Positions 25,368-34,872 of a DNA stretch of 64,000 nt are shown here, piece after piece. The stretch is from Scytonematopsis contorta HA4267-MV1. Its GTDB lineage: Bacteria; Cyanobacteriota; Cyanobacteriia; Cyanobacteriales; Nostocaceae. The stretch covers positions 62,001 through 126,000 of the forward strand of contig JAHHIC010000040.1 in the NCBI GenBank assembly GCA_019359035.1. Reading direction: 5' to 3'. The notes under the pieces are model-generated. The model had not been told where the DNA came from and searched no databases. It saw only the letters and a list, made by a program, of their open reading frames with translations. Position numbers and translations under genes: made by a program. Within the stretch, counting starts at the first letter, position 1; each line of letters begins with the position of its first letter.

Positions 25368-27851
25368 ATGTCTAATTTAGTGCGAGTAAATGTTTCAAAG
25401 CAAAAGCTAATTTTAGATAACTTATCTGACCGTGAGTTTGAAGTTACTGTCACAAATCTCAGCGATAAATTTGCTAGTTTTGAAATTGAGCTTGAAACTA
25501 AATTTGATGTAATCCCTAGCTTAAACGGTACTAATAATGGTAGCAGTAGCGATTTTAACACAAAATGGTATAGTGTTGAGCCAGAAATTTGTTCAAAGTT
25601 ACAGCCTGGTGATAACCACTGCTTCCGTGTTGTTGTAAATGAGGCACCAGTTCCTGCCTATGATAAAACTATTGAGTTATTGATAAAGGTATTTTCGATT
25701 GAGTATGAGCATTTATCTAATTCTTCAACGATTCTATTAGACATAAAACAACCACAAGAGCCTTTAAATATATATTTACCATATAAAGAGATTAAAGCAT
25801 ATCCTGGTGATGATGTTGATATTCCTGTAGTTGTGAGTAATTCTAGCTCTAATTTCCAGGAAATTGATGTTATATTGCAGGTTGAGAATGAAGATTGGCA
25901 TAATAAAAGCGTTGTTAAGGGTGTGTCACTAACAAATGGGCAGTCAAAAGAAGTTATACTACAACTGAAATTACCTAATCCAATTAAAACTGATATAACT
26001 TTTTCTAATTTTCTGGTTTCAGTGAGATATAAATCTCAAGATAATGATAGTGCTTCTGATAAAGGAGCAATAAATATTTTACCTTACGGAGAAGTAGTAT
26101 TAGAGTTTCCTATAATCAAACAAATAATAACTGGTGGTTTTAGCAAACTATTTAAAATTTTTCAAAAAGATAATATTTCTTCCGTTGAGTATCAGGTAAA
26201 GCTAGAAAACAAAAGCAATCTTGAACAGGAAGTAAAGTTTGAATTTGCAAGTAATTATCATAACAATCAAACATTAGCACGTCAGCCAGAAATTAAGCAA
26301 CCTATTAAATTAGGTTATGCTAGTAATGGGAGCTTAAATAATAAAGTAGAAGAAAAAATTACAGTTACTCACCCTCAACATTTATGGGGTGGTATGCGTA
26401 AGTTATTTATTAAAGTTAGCCCAATCATTACGAATCCAAAGACTGGTAAAGTTACTAAACAAATCCAAGCTCAACCAAATACCCAAATTTTAGAATTAAT
26501 TATATATCCGATAATACCTTTATGGTTAATAGTTGCTAGTGGATTATTGGGTGTTTTTCTACTGTGGTTTTTGTATCCGCGTCGAAGTCTTCATAATGCA
26601 CCCATATATTCGGTGCGATTGATTGGTAATGCTGGCACAGTTATTAGTGGCTCTAGCGATACTAATATCCGTCGTTGGCAAGTTAGTAATTGCCACTGGT
26701 TCAAAGCTGATTGTTCTCTACAAAATCAGGGAGAAATTACTAATATAGAAAGTAACCCAACATCAGAAATATCAAGGCAACCAATTCGAGTGATTCGGGA
26801 AATTCCAGAATACGAAGGGCAAATAGCTGCTGGTTTGGAAGATGGTATAATTCAAATTTGGCAGGTTTCGCCGCCGAAATCAATAAGTAGTGTAAACGAA
26901 AAAACTAATGACCGTGTTTTTGATTTGAATTTTACGAGAGATTCAAAGTATTTATTCAGTGGTCATGGTAGTGGTAAATTACGCCAATGGGATGTTAATA
27001 GGCTATTGGTTCAACCTAATGACAGTATAAACCAGCAGCGTCCTTTACAGGAAGTGTACTTTAATGCAGCTATTTCATCTTTGGCTGTTGTTAAAAAGAT
27101 AGATAATCCTCGTAATCAAATGACAAACAGTGTAAATACAATAAAACCAAAAACAAGTATTAATCCACAAAATAGTAAAAAGACATTTACACTACCTGTT
27201 CAGCAAAGTAATAATCTTACAGATGCTTATTTAGTAGCTGTTGGAGGACAATATAATAAACTTGGCTTTTGGAAGTCAAATACAAAATTTTTCTACCGCG
27301 TTGATTATAAATACAGTGATGGTAAAAATCAGCAGAAGTCTATTTTTGGTTCTAATGATTATATTAACACGCTATCTATACCGTCTAATGCAAATTTGAG
27401 CCAGCTTAAGTTATTAGTGACGGGTGATAATAAAGGGTTTATTACTTTATGGGATTTGACAAAAATTATTGGATGCATTGATAAACAATCGAAGTCTTGT
27501 CACAATCCCATATTAAACCAATGGTCACACGGGGATAATTTTCCAAGCGTTTACTCGGTATCTATGCCTGAATTTAATGAAAATAGCAAAGATAACAACA
27601 ATAATAGTTGTTATATTGCCAGTGCAGGAAGTGACGGACGAGTAGTACTCTGGGGAATTAATCGAAGTAAAAAAGCAAAACAGCTTCAAGAATATTTCCA
27701 ACCTGGTGATGACAGCAGAAAAGCTCGCAGTGTTGATATCAAAAGAAATGTTGATATTAATAATCGGGCAGGTGTAGTTCTTATTTCGGCAGCGCAAGGT
27801 AATCAAGTTTCAGTATATCGCTATCAGGAGCAACCAAATGACTGCAAATAA
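25368..27851 (+). CDS. Single-pass membrane protein: Ig-like N-part and WD40 propeller
   Basis: The 827-residue protein starts with two or three beta-sandwich (Ig/CARDB-like) modules (about 1-345), has one strong membrane helix at 381-404 (PLWLIVASGLLGVFLLWFLYP), and then a WD40 beta propeller at 405-820 with at least six blades (TVISGSSDTNIRRWQV, KYLFSGHGSGKLRQWDV, LLVTGDNKGFITLWDL, CYIASAGSDGRVVLWGI). No signal peptide is visible. The stop overlaps the next start by 14 bases, so the two products are translated together and probably assemble together. In this setting it could anchor or dock the injection system on a membrane. Confidence 0.8.
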   Translation: MSNLVRVNVSKQKLILDNLSDREFEVTVTNLSDKFASFEIELETKFDVIPSLNGTNNGSSSDFNTKWYSVEPEICSKLQPGDNHCFRVVVNEAPVPAYDKTIELLIKVFSIEYEHLSNSSTILLDIKQPQEPLNIYLPYKEIKAYPGDDVDIPVVVSNSSSNFQEIDVILQVENEDWHNKSVVKGVSLTNGQSKEVILQLKLPNPIKTDITFSNFLVSVRYKSQDNDSASDKGAINILPYGEVVLEFPIIKQIITGGFSKLFKIFQKDNISSVEYQVKLENKSNLEQEVKFEFASNYHNNQTLARQPEIKQPIKLGYASNGSLNNKVEEKITVTHPQHLWGGMRKLFIKVSPIITNPKTGKVTKQIQAQPNTQILELIIYPIIPLWLIVASGLLGVFLLWFLYPRRSLHNAPIYSVRLIGNAGTVISGSSDTNIRRWQVSNCHWFKADCSLQNQGEITNIESNPTSEISRQPIRVIREIPEYEGQIAAGLEDGIIQIWQVSPPKSISSVNEKTNDRVFDLNFTRDSKYLFSGHGSGKLRQWDVNRLLVQPNDSINQQRPLQEVYFNAAISSLAVVKKIDNPRNQMTNSVNTIKPKTSINPQNSKKTFTLPVQQSNNLTDAYLVAVGGQYNKLGFWKSNTKFFYRVDYKYSDGKNQQKSIFGSNDYINTLSIPSNANLSQLKLLVTGDNKGFITLWDLTKIIGCIDKQSKSCHNPILNQWSHGDNFPSVYSVSMPEFNENSKDNNNNSCYIASAGSDGRVVLWGINRSKKAKQLQEYFQPGDDSRKARSVDIKRNVDINNRAGVVLISAAQGNQVSVYRYQEQPNDCK

Positions 27852-30800
27852 TATTCGCCAAAACACCATATTAATTGATGTTCAGGGTAGACAACCGAAT
27901 GCAGAACCTGGAAGTATATATGAACGAGTTATCACTGTCCAAAATCGAGATAGTAAACAGGTCGATTTATTTCTTTGGCTATCGACATCTAAAGGTAAAG
28001 ACCAAGAAGTGTTGCGCTGGTATAACCTGGAAGCTGTAGATGCAGATTTTAGCAATAAGAATGAAATTTCACTCAAACTGAAATCTGGAGAATCAAAGCG
28101 CGTTTATTTAAATTTTAAAATACCTTTAACAGCAGAACCAGGTATATATAATTACGAAGTTTGCGTGCGAAGTTCTATCTCCAGTGAACCTGTTTGTCGG
28201 CATCAGCAATTGAATATACCATATTCTAAGTATTACTGGGAATATGTAACCGAACCAGAGTTTAGTATTACTCCTGCAAGCAGTTCTGAAAATCCTCAAG
28301 TTATTAATCCCGGAGAAAGCTCAACTTTTGATATCAAAGTCAAGAATCGTTCCAATTCTGTAGATAATTTTACTGTTGTTCTACCTGAATTAAGCGAAGA
28401 TTTCAACTGCTATCTTGATTATCCAGACAGTAATCCCGTGGATGGGTTGCGATTAAACCCAGGAGATGAGGGTGTTATCAAGCTTTTATTACAGCCAAAG
28501 CCAAAAAAGAAACTCCCCCCAGGGCAATATTTTTCCACATTGCGTCTCAAATCACGGAAGTCAAAAAACACTGTATTGGGTGCTATCTATCTTAATATTC
28601 CTGTGGATGGTAGTTTGACTATAGATTTCTCTCCTCCCTCGCATAAAATCCCTTCACCAACGGAAACCTTTGAGTTAAAAATTCATAACAGTGGAAATAT
28701 TCAGCGTCGTATCAAATTTTCAGCCAAGGACGATGAAAACCTATTTAAATATAAATTTGAACCCGCGAACTTATTACTTGAGGCAAATGAAGAAAAAGTT
28801 GTTATCTTAATTCCCCAAGCTAACTATACTTCATTTACTAAGCGTTCTTGGAAAGGCGAGGAAATTCAAGTACCTTTTCAAGTTGACATTGCTAATATTA
28901 CAGATAATACTACAGAGTTAGATACTAATTTATACTTGCCAGAGAATCCTTCTGGTTTAATTGTCTGGAAACCTCATCCATCGTGGTATAACTGGTTCTT
29001 AAATCGACTTAATACAATCCTGTTTTTACTTGCTTTTTTAGCACTTGGTTTAACACTTGGTTATTTTAGTGTAATATTAGTGCATAATTTGATATGGAAG
29101 TATGTTGTTAAACCAAGTTTACAACCCAAAGTTACAGAATTGGTCGCGACAGAAAAATCCTACCAAGCAGGACAAGGTGATGGAATTAGACTCAATTGGG
29201 AAATTAAAGATTTCGGGGAATTGGGTAAAGTAGAAGTTTATCGTTCGCGTAATGAAATTACTGTTTTAACTCATAGACAATTGTTTGCTACTAAATATGA
29301 CAAAGGAGGGATAAAAATTAGTGAGGAATTACAAAAATATAATAGTAGTATCAATAATATTGAAGATAATTATTTTGTGAGGCAGTCGAAACTTGTCGAA
29401 AAAAATAATTCTAATAAGTTGCCTCCGTTCACAAAACTACCCACTCCACAAGACGAATGTAGCAAGACAAATATTATAGATGTTAGTAAATTTTTTGATT
29501 GTAATCTGGTTAAACCACTGCAAAAAAATTTACAACCTGTATTAAAAGAATTGCAAAGAAATGTTTTATCACCTGTGTCTAATATGACAGCAGAGGAATC
29601 ACATAAAAAGCAAAAATATATAGATATAGTAAGTATACCCCCGCAATTTGAACAAAAAGTACTAGGAAATACAGAAGTCTTAGAAGAAGGCAAAGAGATT
29701 GGCTTTTGTAAACTAAAAACGGTTCCCCTTGACAAGTCACCCCTTCACTATTTTTGGAAAGTAATTTACGACTATAAACAAGAAATGAAGGTTTATAAAA
29801 AATACGAAGGTCAAGTATTACGGTGCAGTAATATGCTTGCTGCCAGATTTCAGCCAACTAATTCACCGAGTGTACCTAGTTTAGCTAATTTACCCACTAC
29901 AGTTTTACTGCAACCCCAAATTCAACAAACCTTACGGAAAAATAGGTTTAAGGATGAAGGGAATTATGAGTTTGAAATTAAATTATCTACCGAACAAAAT
30001 ACTGATATTGTATCCGCATCGAAAACAATCAAAGATATAAAGGTTACACCCGCACCACCACCTCCACCACCTCCCCCTGAGCCACCTTTACCACAACCAG
30101 AAATTCAAGTTTTTGCTCCTCTACTACCTATTTATAGACAACTCGACATAGCGAACATTAGTAATAAAGCAAACAAAGTCCAGGATAATTCATCTCCGCA
30201 GCTTCCGAAACCACCAGTCAAAGTCAATTGGGTAATTACTAATCCTAAAAACATTTCTCGCTTAGAAGTGACTGTTGTCTTTTTTGGGTTGGACGGTAAA
30301 ACTCAAAAGATAGAAATAAAACCTTACTCATTTCTGTCTCCAAACAAACCTACCACTTCTACTAACAAAATTTCAGACCTTTTTGTATGGCAAGTTCCTT
30401 CTAACTTACCCTGTCGTTTACTAGACAATCAAAGACTTTTAACCTGTGACAATATTCCTATTAATGCTAATGCTCCAGGGCAATACAAATTAACCCTTAC
30501 TGCGTTTCCTATTATTGGTAAACGCGCAAAAGAGCTTAAGTCAGTAAGCAAAACAATTGAAGCAGTCAATATCAAACCATCATTACCACAAATACAAAAC
30601 TTCAAAGTCAATGGTTTAGATGTATTGAAAAATCCCAACCAGATACTGACAGTTGAACCAGGTAAAAACCCTTCAGATGTTGATATTTCGTGGCAAGTTA
30701 AAAATCCTGAGCAAATGACTGTTGAATTGTTACCAGCACCTGGTGTATTACCTGCTTCAATGAATAAAATGCAATACAAACTTAGTCCCAATCCAGGTAG

Positions 30801-31020
30801 TACACCAATTACTCTCAAAGTTACTAACCAAGCTGGGGAATCGGTAACTCAAACGGTAATGTTACAAACTGCTGTAAATGTACCACCTCAAATCAAGCCT
30901 GGTACTGTTCCACTGTTGCCACCACCCCCACCACCTGTTGATGGTGCTAAGCCAAGTTCCAATGTTCCTTTGAATCCTGAAGATTTGCCTCCTTTTGAAT
31001 TGCCACCGAAATCTAATTAA
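27838..31020 (+). CDS. Single-pass membrane protein: Ig-like repeats and proline-rich extension
   Basis: The 1060-residue protein has several beta-sandwich modules in the first ~370 residues (typical QVINPGESSTFDIKVKNRS), a membrane helix at about 393-418 (TILFLLAFLALGLTLGYFSVI), and a long C-terminal part with further Ig-like modules and proline runs ([16 protein letters not shown] near 742 and PLLPPPPPPV near the end). Its N-part matches that of the preceding gene in style, so the pair could form a heteromeric membrane scaffold. The overlap start is decided by ATG at 27838 in the previous gene's last codons. The family is not known to me by name beyond this architecture. Confidence 0.75.
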   Translation: MTANNIRQNTILIDVQGRQPNAEPGSIYERVITVQNRDSKQVDLFLWLSTSKGKDQEVLRWYNLEAVDADFSNKNEISLKLKSGESKRVYLNFKIPLTAEPGIYNYEVCVRSSISSEPVCRHQQLNIPYSKYYWEYVTEPEFSITPASSSENPQVINPGESSTFDIKVKNRSNSVDNFTVVLPELSEDFNCYLDYPDSNPVDGLRLNPGDEGVIKLLLQPKPKKKLPPGQYFSTLRLKSRKSKNTVLGAIYLNIPVDGSLTIDFSPPSHKIPSPTETFELKIHNSGNIQRRIKFSAKDDENLFKYKFEPANLLLEANEEKVVILIPQANYTSFTKRSWKGEEIQVPFQVDIANITDNTTELDTNLYLPENPSGLIVWKPHPSWYNWFLNRLNTILFLLAFLALGLTLGYFSVILVHNLIWKYVVKPSLQPKVTELVATEKSYQAGQGDGIRLNWEIKDFGELGKVEVYRSRNEITVLTHRQLFATKYDKGGIKISEELQKYNSSINNIEDNYFVRQSKLVEKNNSNKLPPFTKLPTPQDECSKTNIIDVSKFFDCNLVKPLQKNLQPVLKELQRNVLSPVSNMTAEESHKKQKYIDIVSIPPQFEQKVLGNTEVLEEGKEIGFCKLKTVPLDKSPLHYFWKVIYDYKQEMKVYKKYEGQVLRCSNMLAARFQPTNSPSVPSLANLPTTVLLQPQIQQTLRKNRFKDEGNYEFEIKLSTEQNTDIVSASKTIKDIKVTPAPPPPPPPPEPPLPQPEIQVFAPLLPIYRQLDIANISNKANKVQDNSSPQLPKPPVKVNWVITNPKNISRLEVTVVFFGLDGKTQKIEIKPYSFLSPNKPTTSTNKISDLFVWQVPSNLPCRLLDNQRLLTCDNIPINANAPGQYKLTLTAFPIIGKRAKELKSVSKTIEAVNIKPSLPQIQNFKVNGLDVLKNPNQILTVEPGKNPSDVDISWQVKNPEQMTVELLPAPGVLPASMNKMQYKLSPNPGSTPITLKVTNQAGESVTQTVMLQTAVNVPPQIKPGTVPLLPPPPPPVDGAKPSSNVPLNPEDLPPFELPPKSN

Positions 31021-31130
31021 AGTAGAGACGCAAAATATTTTGTATGTATGCAAAATATTGTCTAGAGACGCGAAAGATTTTGTAGAGACGCGAAAGATTT
31101 TGTAGAGACCGTAAATTTACGGTCTCTACA
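31021..31130. terminator. Tandem and palindromic repeat between convergent genes
   Basis: Copies of a TAGAGACGC(G/A)AAAGATTTTG-type unit (31022-31100) lead into a 30-base palindrome at 31101-31130 (half-site TGTAGAGACCGTAAA). It ends one base before the AAA+ ATPase stop codon on the other strand. A two-way terminator is likely. Confidence 0.75.
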
Positions 31131-31131
31131 T

Positions 31132-33063
31132 TTATTCCCATCCTCTTACTTCGGCGTCGGTTAGCTGCCTTTCTAATTTCATATATTCGCTGTATGCCGC
31201 ACCTTTTATATGTTTCATGCCTACTGGCTCCGACGCATCAGCAGCCATGAAAGCTGCGTTTAAGGCTATATTGCGGATGTTGCCTCCTGCTACGTTTAAT
31301 TTGGCAAGTTTAGCGAAATCTAAGTTTTCTGTGGGAGTGTTTTTTGGAAAAACCCGACGCCAAATTTCTTCGCGTCCTTTAATATCTGGAAACGAGTATT
31401 TGACCACGAAGCGTATTCTACGCATAAAAGCTGTGTCTATTGAGTCTTTTAAATTAGTTGTTAAAATTGCCAGCCCACGATATTCTTCCATACGCTGTAA
31501 TAAATAACTAACTTCCATATTCGCGTAACGGTCGTGACTGTCTTTAACGTCCGAACGTTTACCAAATAATGCATCTGCTTCATCAAATAGTAGAATAGTT
31601 CCTCCGGTTTCTGCTGCGTCAAAAACACTGCGTAAATTCTTTTCTGTTTCTCCAATATATTTACTAACAACGGCACTTAAATCTATTCTGTATAAGTCTA
31701 ATTGCAGTTCTTGTGCTAGGACTTCGGCTGACATTGTTTTACCTGTACCACTTACCCCTGAAAATAAGGCGCTTATACCTAGTCCTCTTCCTCCTTTACT
31801 TGCGAAGCCCCATTCTTGGTATACCTTGGCACATTGACGAACTTGAGCAGCAATAGCTTTTAGGGTCATGATTTGCGCTTCGGGTAATACAATATCATCC
31901 CAAGTTGCAAAAGGGGTTATTCGTTGTACCAAGTCATCGAGTTTAGGACGAACTTGCTCGCGACAATTATTCCAGATTATTGAGTATGTTGGTTTTTGTG
32001 CTAATGATTTGATACAGATATTATTAATTTCTGGTGCAGTCAGATTGAATTGAGAGACTAGAGCCTCAACACGATTATCTAACTCTGTGTAATTATTTAA
32101 ATGTTTTTGCCAGAGACTTTTTTGTTCTTCGTGAGTTGGTTTATGAACATCAAAGTTAATAACAGTTCGATTTGTTATAGATAATTTATCGAGTATTGAT
32201 AAAATTAAGGGGCTTTTTACTAGCTCGACAAAAGATTTAATCGTATTTAGTTGTGCGGAGTCTCCCGTGTTTATTTCATGACAATTTAAAAATAGTACAG
32301 ATTTAGTTAAAGATGCTTCTAGTTCCCATAACCGTAATAGTTGATGAAAATCATTGATGTTATGGGGGAGATTCTGTACAGAAATTGAATATAATTTTAA
32401 TCCTCTTTGCTCGCAAACAACCGTAGCGATTGAAAGCTTACTTGTAGCTTCGTTACCGCATAACTGAATAATTGGTAAGATTAATGAAGACTTTTTTTCC
32501 CAAGTATCTGTAATATTTTGTACTATTTGTAAATGCGAGTCAACGAGTATTTGATTTATTTCATTGCTGACTCCATTATATTTTGTAGATGTTATAGGTT
32601 CAAGAATCGGTTGTATTTGCTCGTCTAAATGTTCGACTCCCATCAAAAAATGCAGTACCCGTTCATTAATTCGTAAAGGTGCAGCCGTGAGAATATTACT
32701 ATCGTCAATATCAATTAATCCCCAACGTCTTAATGGCGCCAGTGATGTTATAGCACTCCAATGAGGTTCTGGAAATATTGTTAAAGCTAAACTAAAAGTT
32801 GGATAATTTAATTTAGCATTGGCTTGTGCTGCTGCACATAATTCTCCCCAGTCTGGGTAAATTTCCATCCCTGTACATAATAATAATAAATCTCGCTCGA
32901 AGTTAGAGAGTTGAAATAAATAACACAACTGCTGTAACGTTGAACTTGTAACTAGGGCAGGAATAGGAGAAAAATTATTTTTTTGTTTTTCTACAGCATC
33001 TATATAATTTTCTAGTCGTTGTCGGGTTGATGCTAGTGCTGTAAATAGGTGATTTGGAGTCAT
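31132..33063 (-). CDS. eCIS AAA+ ATPase (Cis15/Pvc15-like)
   Basis: The 643-residue protein has a helical N-part of the eCIS ATPase type (about 1-350) and one AAA+ module at about 385-600: Walker A GVSGTGKT (K442), Walker B TILLFDEADALFG, sensor 1 LAILTTN, arginine finger in FMRRIRFVVKY. Related ATPases (Pvc15, Afp15) are conserved parts of eCIS loci and are thought to help load cargo or assemble the particle. It lies 53 bases behind the Pvc16-like gene in the same direction, so the pair forms an operon divergent from the structural genes. All ATPase motifs are intact. Confidence 0.93.
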   Translation of the reverse strand: MTPNHLFTALASTRQRLENYIDAVEKQKNNFSPIPALVTSSTLQQLCYLFQLSNFERDLLLLCTGMEIYPDWGELCAAAQANAKLNYPTFSLALTIFPEPHWSAITSLAPLRRWGLIDIDDSNILTAAPLRINERVLHFLMGVEHLDEQIQPILEPITSTKYNGVSNEINQILVDSHLQIVQNITDTWEKKSSLILPIIQLCGNEATSKLSIATVVCEQRGLKLYSISVQNLPHNINDFHQLLRLWELEASLTKSVLFLNCHEINTGDSAQLNTIKSFVELVKSPLILSILDKLSITNRTVINFDVHKPTHEEQKSLWQKHLNNYTELDNRVEALVSQFNLTAPEINNICIKSLAQKPTYSIIWNNCREQVRPKLDDLVQRITPFATWDDIVLPEAQIMTLKAIAAQVRQCAKVYQEWGFASKGGRGLGISALFSGVSGTGKTMSAEVLAQELQLDLYRIDLSAVVSKYIGETEKNLRSVFDAAETGGTILLFDEADALFGKRSDVKDSHDRYANMEVSYLLQRMEEYRGLAILTTNLKDSIDTAFMRRIRFVVKYSFPDIKGREEIWRRVFPKNTPTENLDFAKLAKLNVAGGNIRNIALNAAFMAADASEPVGMKHIKGAAYSEYMKLERQLTDAEVRGWE

Positions 33064-33116
33064 AATATATTTTTATACATTGTCCAGGTAAATTGGGATT
33101 CATTATTTGGTATTTC

Positions 33117-34379
33117 TCAGATTTCTAGTATGGGACCAGTGTATTCATCTGAGTCTAAACTTGCTGATTCTAACAAACTGTCTGCTCCATCTATTTGTAC
33201 TCGCATTAAATACTCTCCTGGCTTAATATCTTTAAGCTTGAAGGTCAAATTATGAGTAATCTCGTTGCGCGATTGGACACCAAAAACATATGCAGATGGG
33301 TCTGTGGATGCTAGCTGGTTTAATAATAAGAATATCTTTTGCTCAACGCCGACGTTTATATTAACTTGAAGAGCCAAATTTAAAGTGTAAAGATTGTTGT
33401 CAATTTCGACTTCAGACTTGACAATACTACCATCTTGAATTGTGGGTATTAAAATAAATGGTAAAGAATTGGAAATAGCTGTTGGTTGGAAGCCATCATG
33501 ATTCGAGGATGAATAATGCTGTACTTGTATGGATTGTACACCGATTCTCAGCCGTTGTTTTTCTTGCGGTGAGAGAGAATCTAAGTGAAATCTAATTTGT
33601 GTATCATTTGCAGATTGAGCTAAATTTTGAGGCGTAATAATTGCTTCACCTATTTTCACCTTCGCGTTATTTCCCTGCAAGTTTTTGCCGCGAATAATGA
33701 TGGTGTTTGTGAGCATAAACAGACGGTTTAATCCTTCTTCGGAAGTTATTTCTTCGATAATAGGCTGATTTGGAATAGTAACAGTAAATCGGCGATTTTT
33801 GACTGGTAATCCTGCCTTACCGGGTTTATCACCTTCAATTAGTATTGTGCTGCCTTGATACGCAAATGAGAGTACATAAGGACTCTGAAAAAATACTGAC
33901 CAAATCTTAGATAGTTCTTCAGTATTCATTTGTACTGGTGTAAGAGTAACTTTCTCTAATTGCTCTGCTAACGTCGAACCTAATATAAATTCACAATTAT
34001 TTACAGTTTCGGCAATCATTTCTTGAGTTAACACAGGTTGGTCAACTAAAGTACGGATTGTGCTGCCGAGTAAACGTTGTGGTTCATACTCAACTTCATT
34101 ACCGTGGAAAGTAAAGAGATAATACAGGTCAATTCCTGCCTGTGATTGTTTTGATAATTCTCCCTTTGGACGCCTGGTGCGTAAATCCGCATTACGCCAA
34201 GCAGGATTAGGTGTAGCCTGGTACATAAAGATGTTTATACCGACTTCTGGTATATTGCTGCCATTGGCATCAGGTCGAACAGTAGTGACAGTGGCGCCGG
34301 GTACATCTTGCTGTATCGCTATCTGTAGAATGCGTTTGAGCGTTGCAGTCACTGTGGCGATGGCTAAATAGTTACTCAT
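33117..34379 (-). CDS. eCIS tail terminator / cap protein (DUF4255, Pvc16-like)
   Basis: The 420-residue protein has the DUF4255 (Pvc16 N-terminal) domain at about 8-190, including the typical VGINIFMYQATPNPAWRN and LYYLFTFHGNE segments. A beta-rich C-part (about 205-420) with an IPT/Ig look (EGLNRLFMLTNTIIIRGKNL) follows. Pvc16/Afp16-type proteins cap the tube and sheath and set particle length. The longer C-part is a feature of many cyanobacterial versions. It is the first gene of the divergent two-gene operon, upstream of the ATPase. Confidence 0.92.
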   Translation of the reverse strand: MSNYLAIATVTATLKRILQIAIQQDVPGATVTTVRPDANGSNIPEVGINIFMYQATPNPAWRNADLRTRRPKGELSKQSQAGIDLYYLFTFHGNEVEYEPQRLLGSTIRTLVDQPVLTQEMIAETVNNCEFILGSTLAEQLEKVTLTPVQMNTEELSKIWSVFFQSPYVLSFAYQGSTILIEGDKPGKAGLPVKNRRFTVTIPNQPIIEEITSEEGLNRLFMLTNTIIIRGKNLQGNNAKVKIGEAIITPQNLAQSANDTQIRFHLDSLSPQEKQRLRIGVQSIQVQHYSSSNHDGFQPTAISNSLPFILIPTIQDGSIVKSEVEIDNNLYTLNLALQVNINVGVEQKIFLLLNQLASTDPSAYVFGVQSRNEITHNLTFKLKDIKPGEYLMRVQIDGADSLLESASLDSDEYTGPILEI

Positions 34380-34410
34380 CTCGTCAAGCAGATATACTTT
34401 TAATAGGGGG

Positions 34411-34439
34411 TTGACTTTGTTTAACTAGAGTAGTATAAA
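34411..34439 (+). promoter_or_regulatory. Sigma-70-type promoter for the eCIS structural operon
   Basis: TTGACT at 34411-34416 and TATAAA at 34434-34439 are separated by exactly 17 bases. It faces the sheath gene, whose ATG is about 430 bases further, so the transcript would carry a long leader. It is the best promoter match in the divergent control region. Confidence 0.55.
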
Positions 34440-34872
34440 TTACATTAGGAGAGAAAGATTATAATCAATTTACCTTAGTCTTAAACTTGTTTTTAAGCTA
34501 ATCGTGAGGTTTGCTTTTAAGATAATGTTAACTATGGTGAGTTTTCTAACTGGAAAGTTGGCTGCGTTATTTCGGCAGTAAGTCCAGTTGGAATTGTATT
34601 GTTTTCAGACATGTGTTGTCATCAACCTAGCCAATTTGTGTTCTATATTGTGGGTTTTTATTGCTAGGTAATGTCTGAACAATTAAAGAAAAATAAAGAT
34701 ATTTCGTTGAATAACCTTGGCAAATGGTACACGTCAAGATGATATTCTTTGCGAACTGGACTACGCAAGGAGAATCTACTTCTCTGGACTCAAAGATTTG
34801 ATTTCAAGTCAAATCACATAAATTCAATTAAATTCAGTTACCAGTTCTAGTATTTAGGATAATGTTGAGCTT
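34440..34872 (+). other. Long gene-free leader before the sheath gene
   Basis: About 430 bases lie between the candidate promoter and the sheath start. I see no known riboswitch or gene. A short frame at 34525-34581 (MLTMVSFLTGKLAALFRQ) has no clear ribosome-binding site. The length suggests leader-based control of particle production. Confidence 0.35.
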
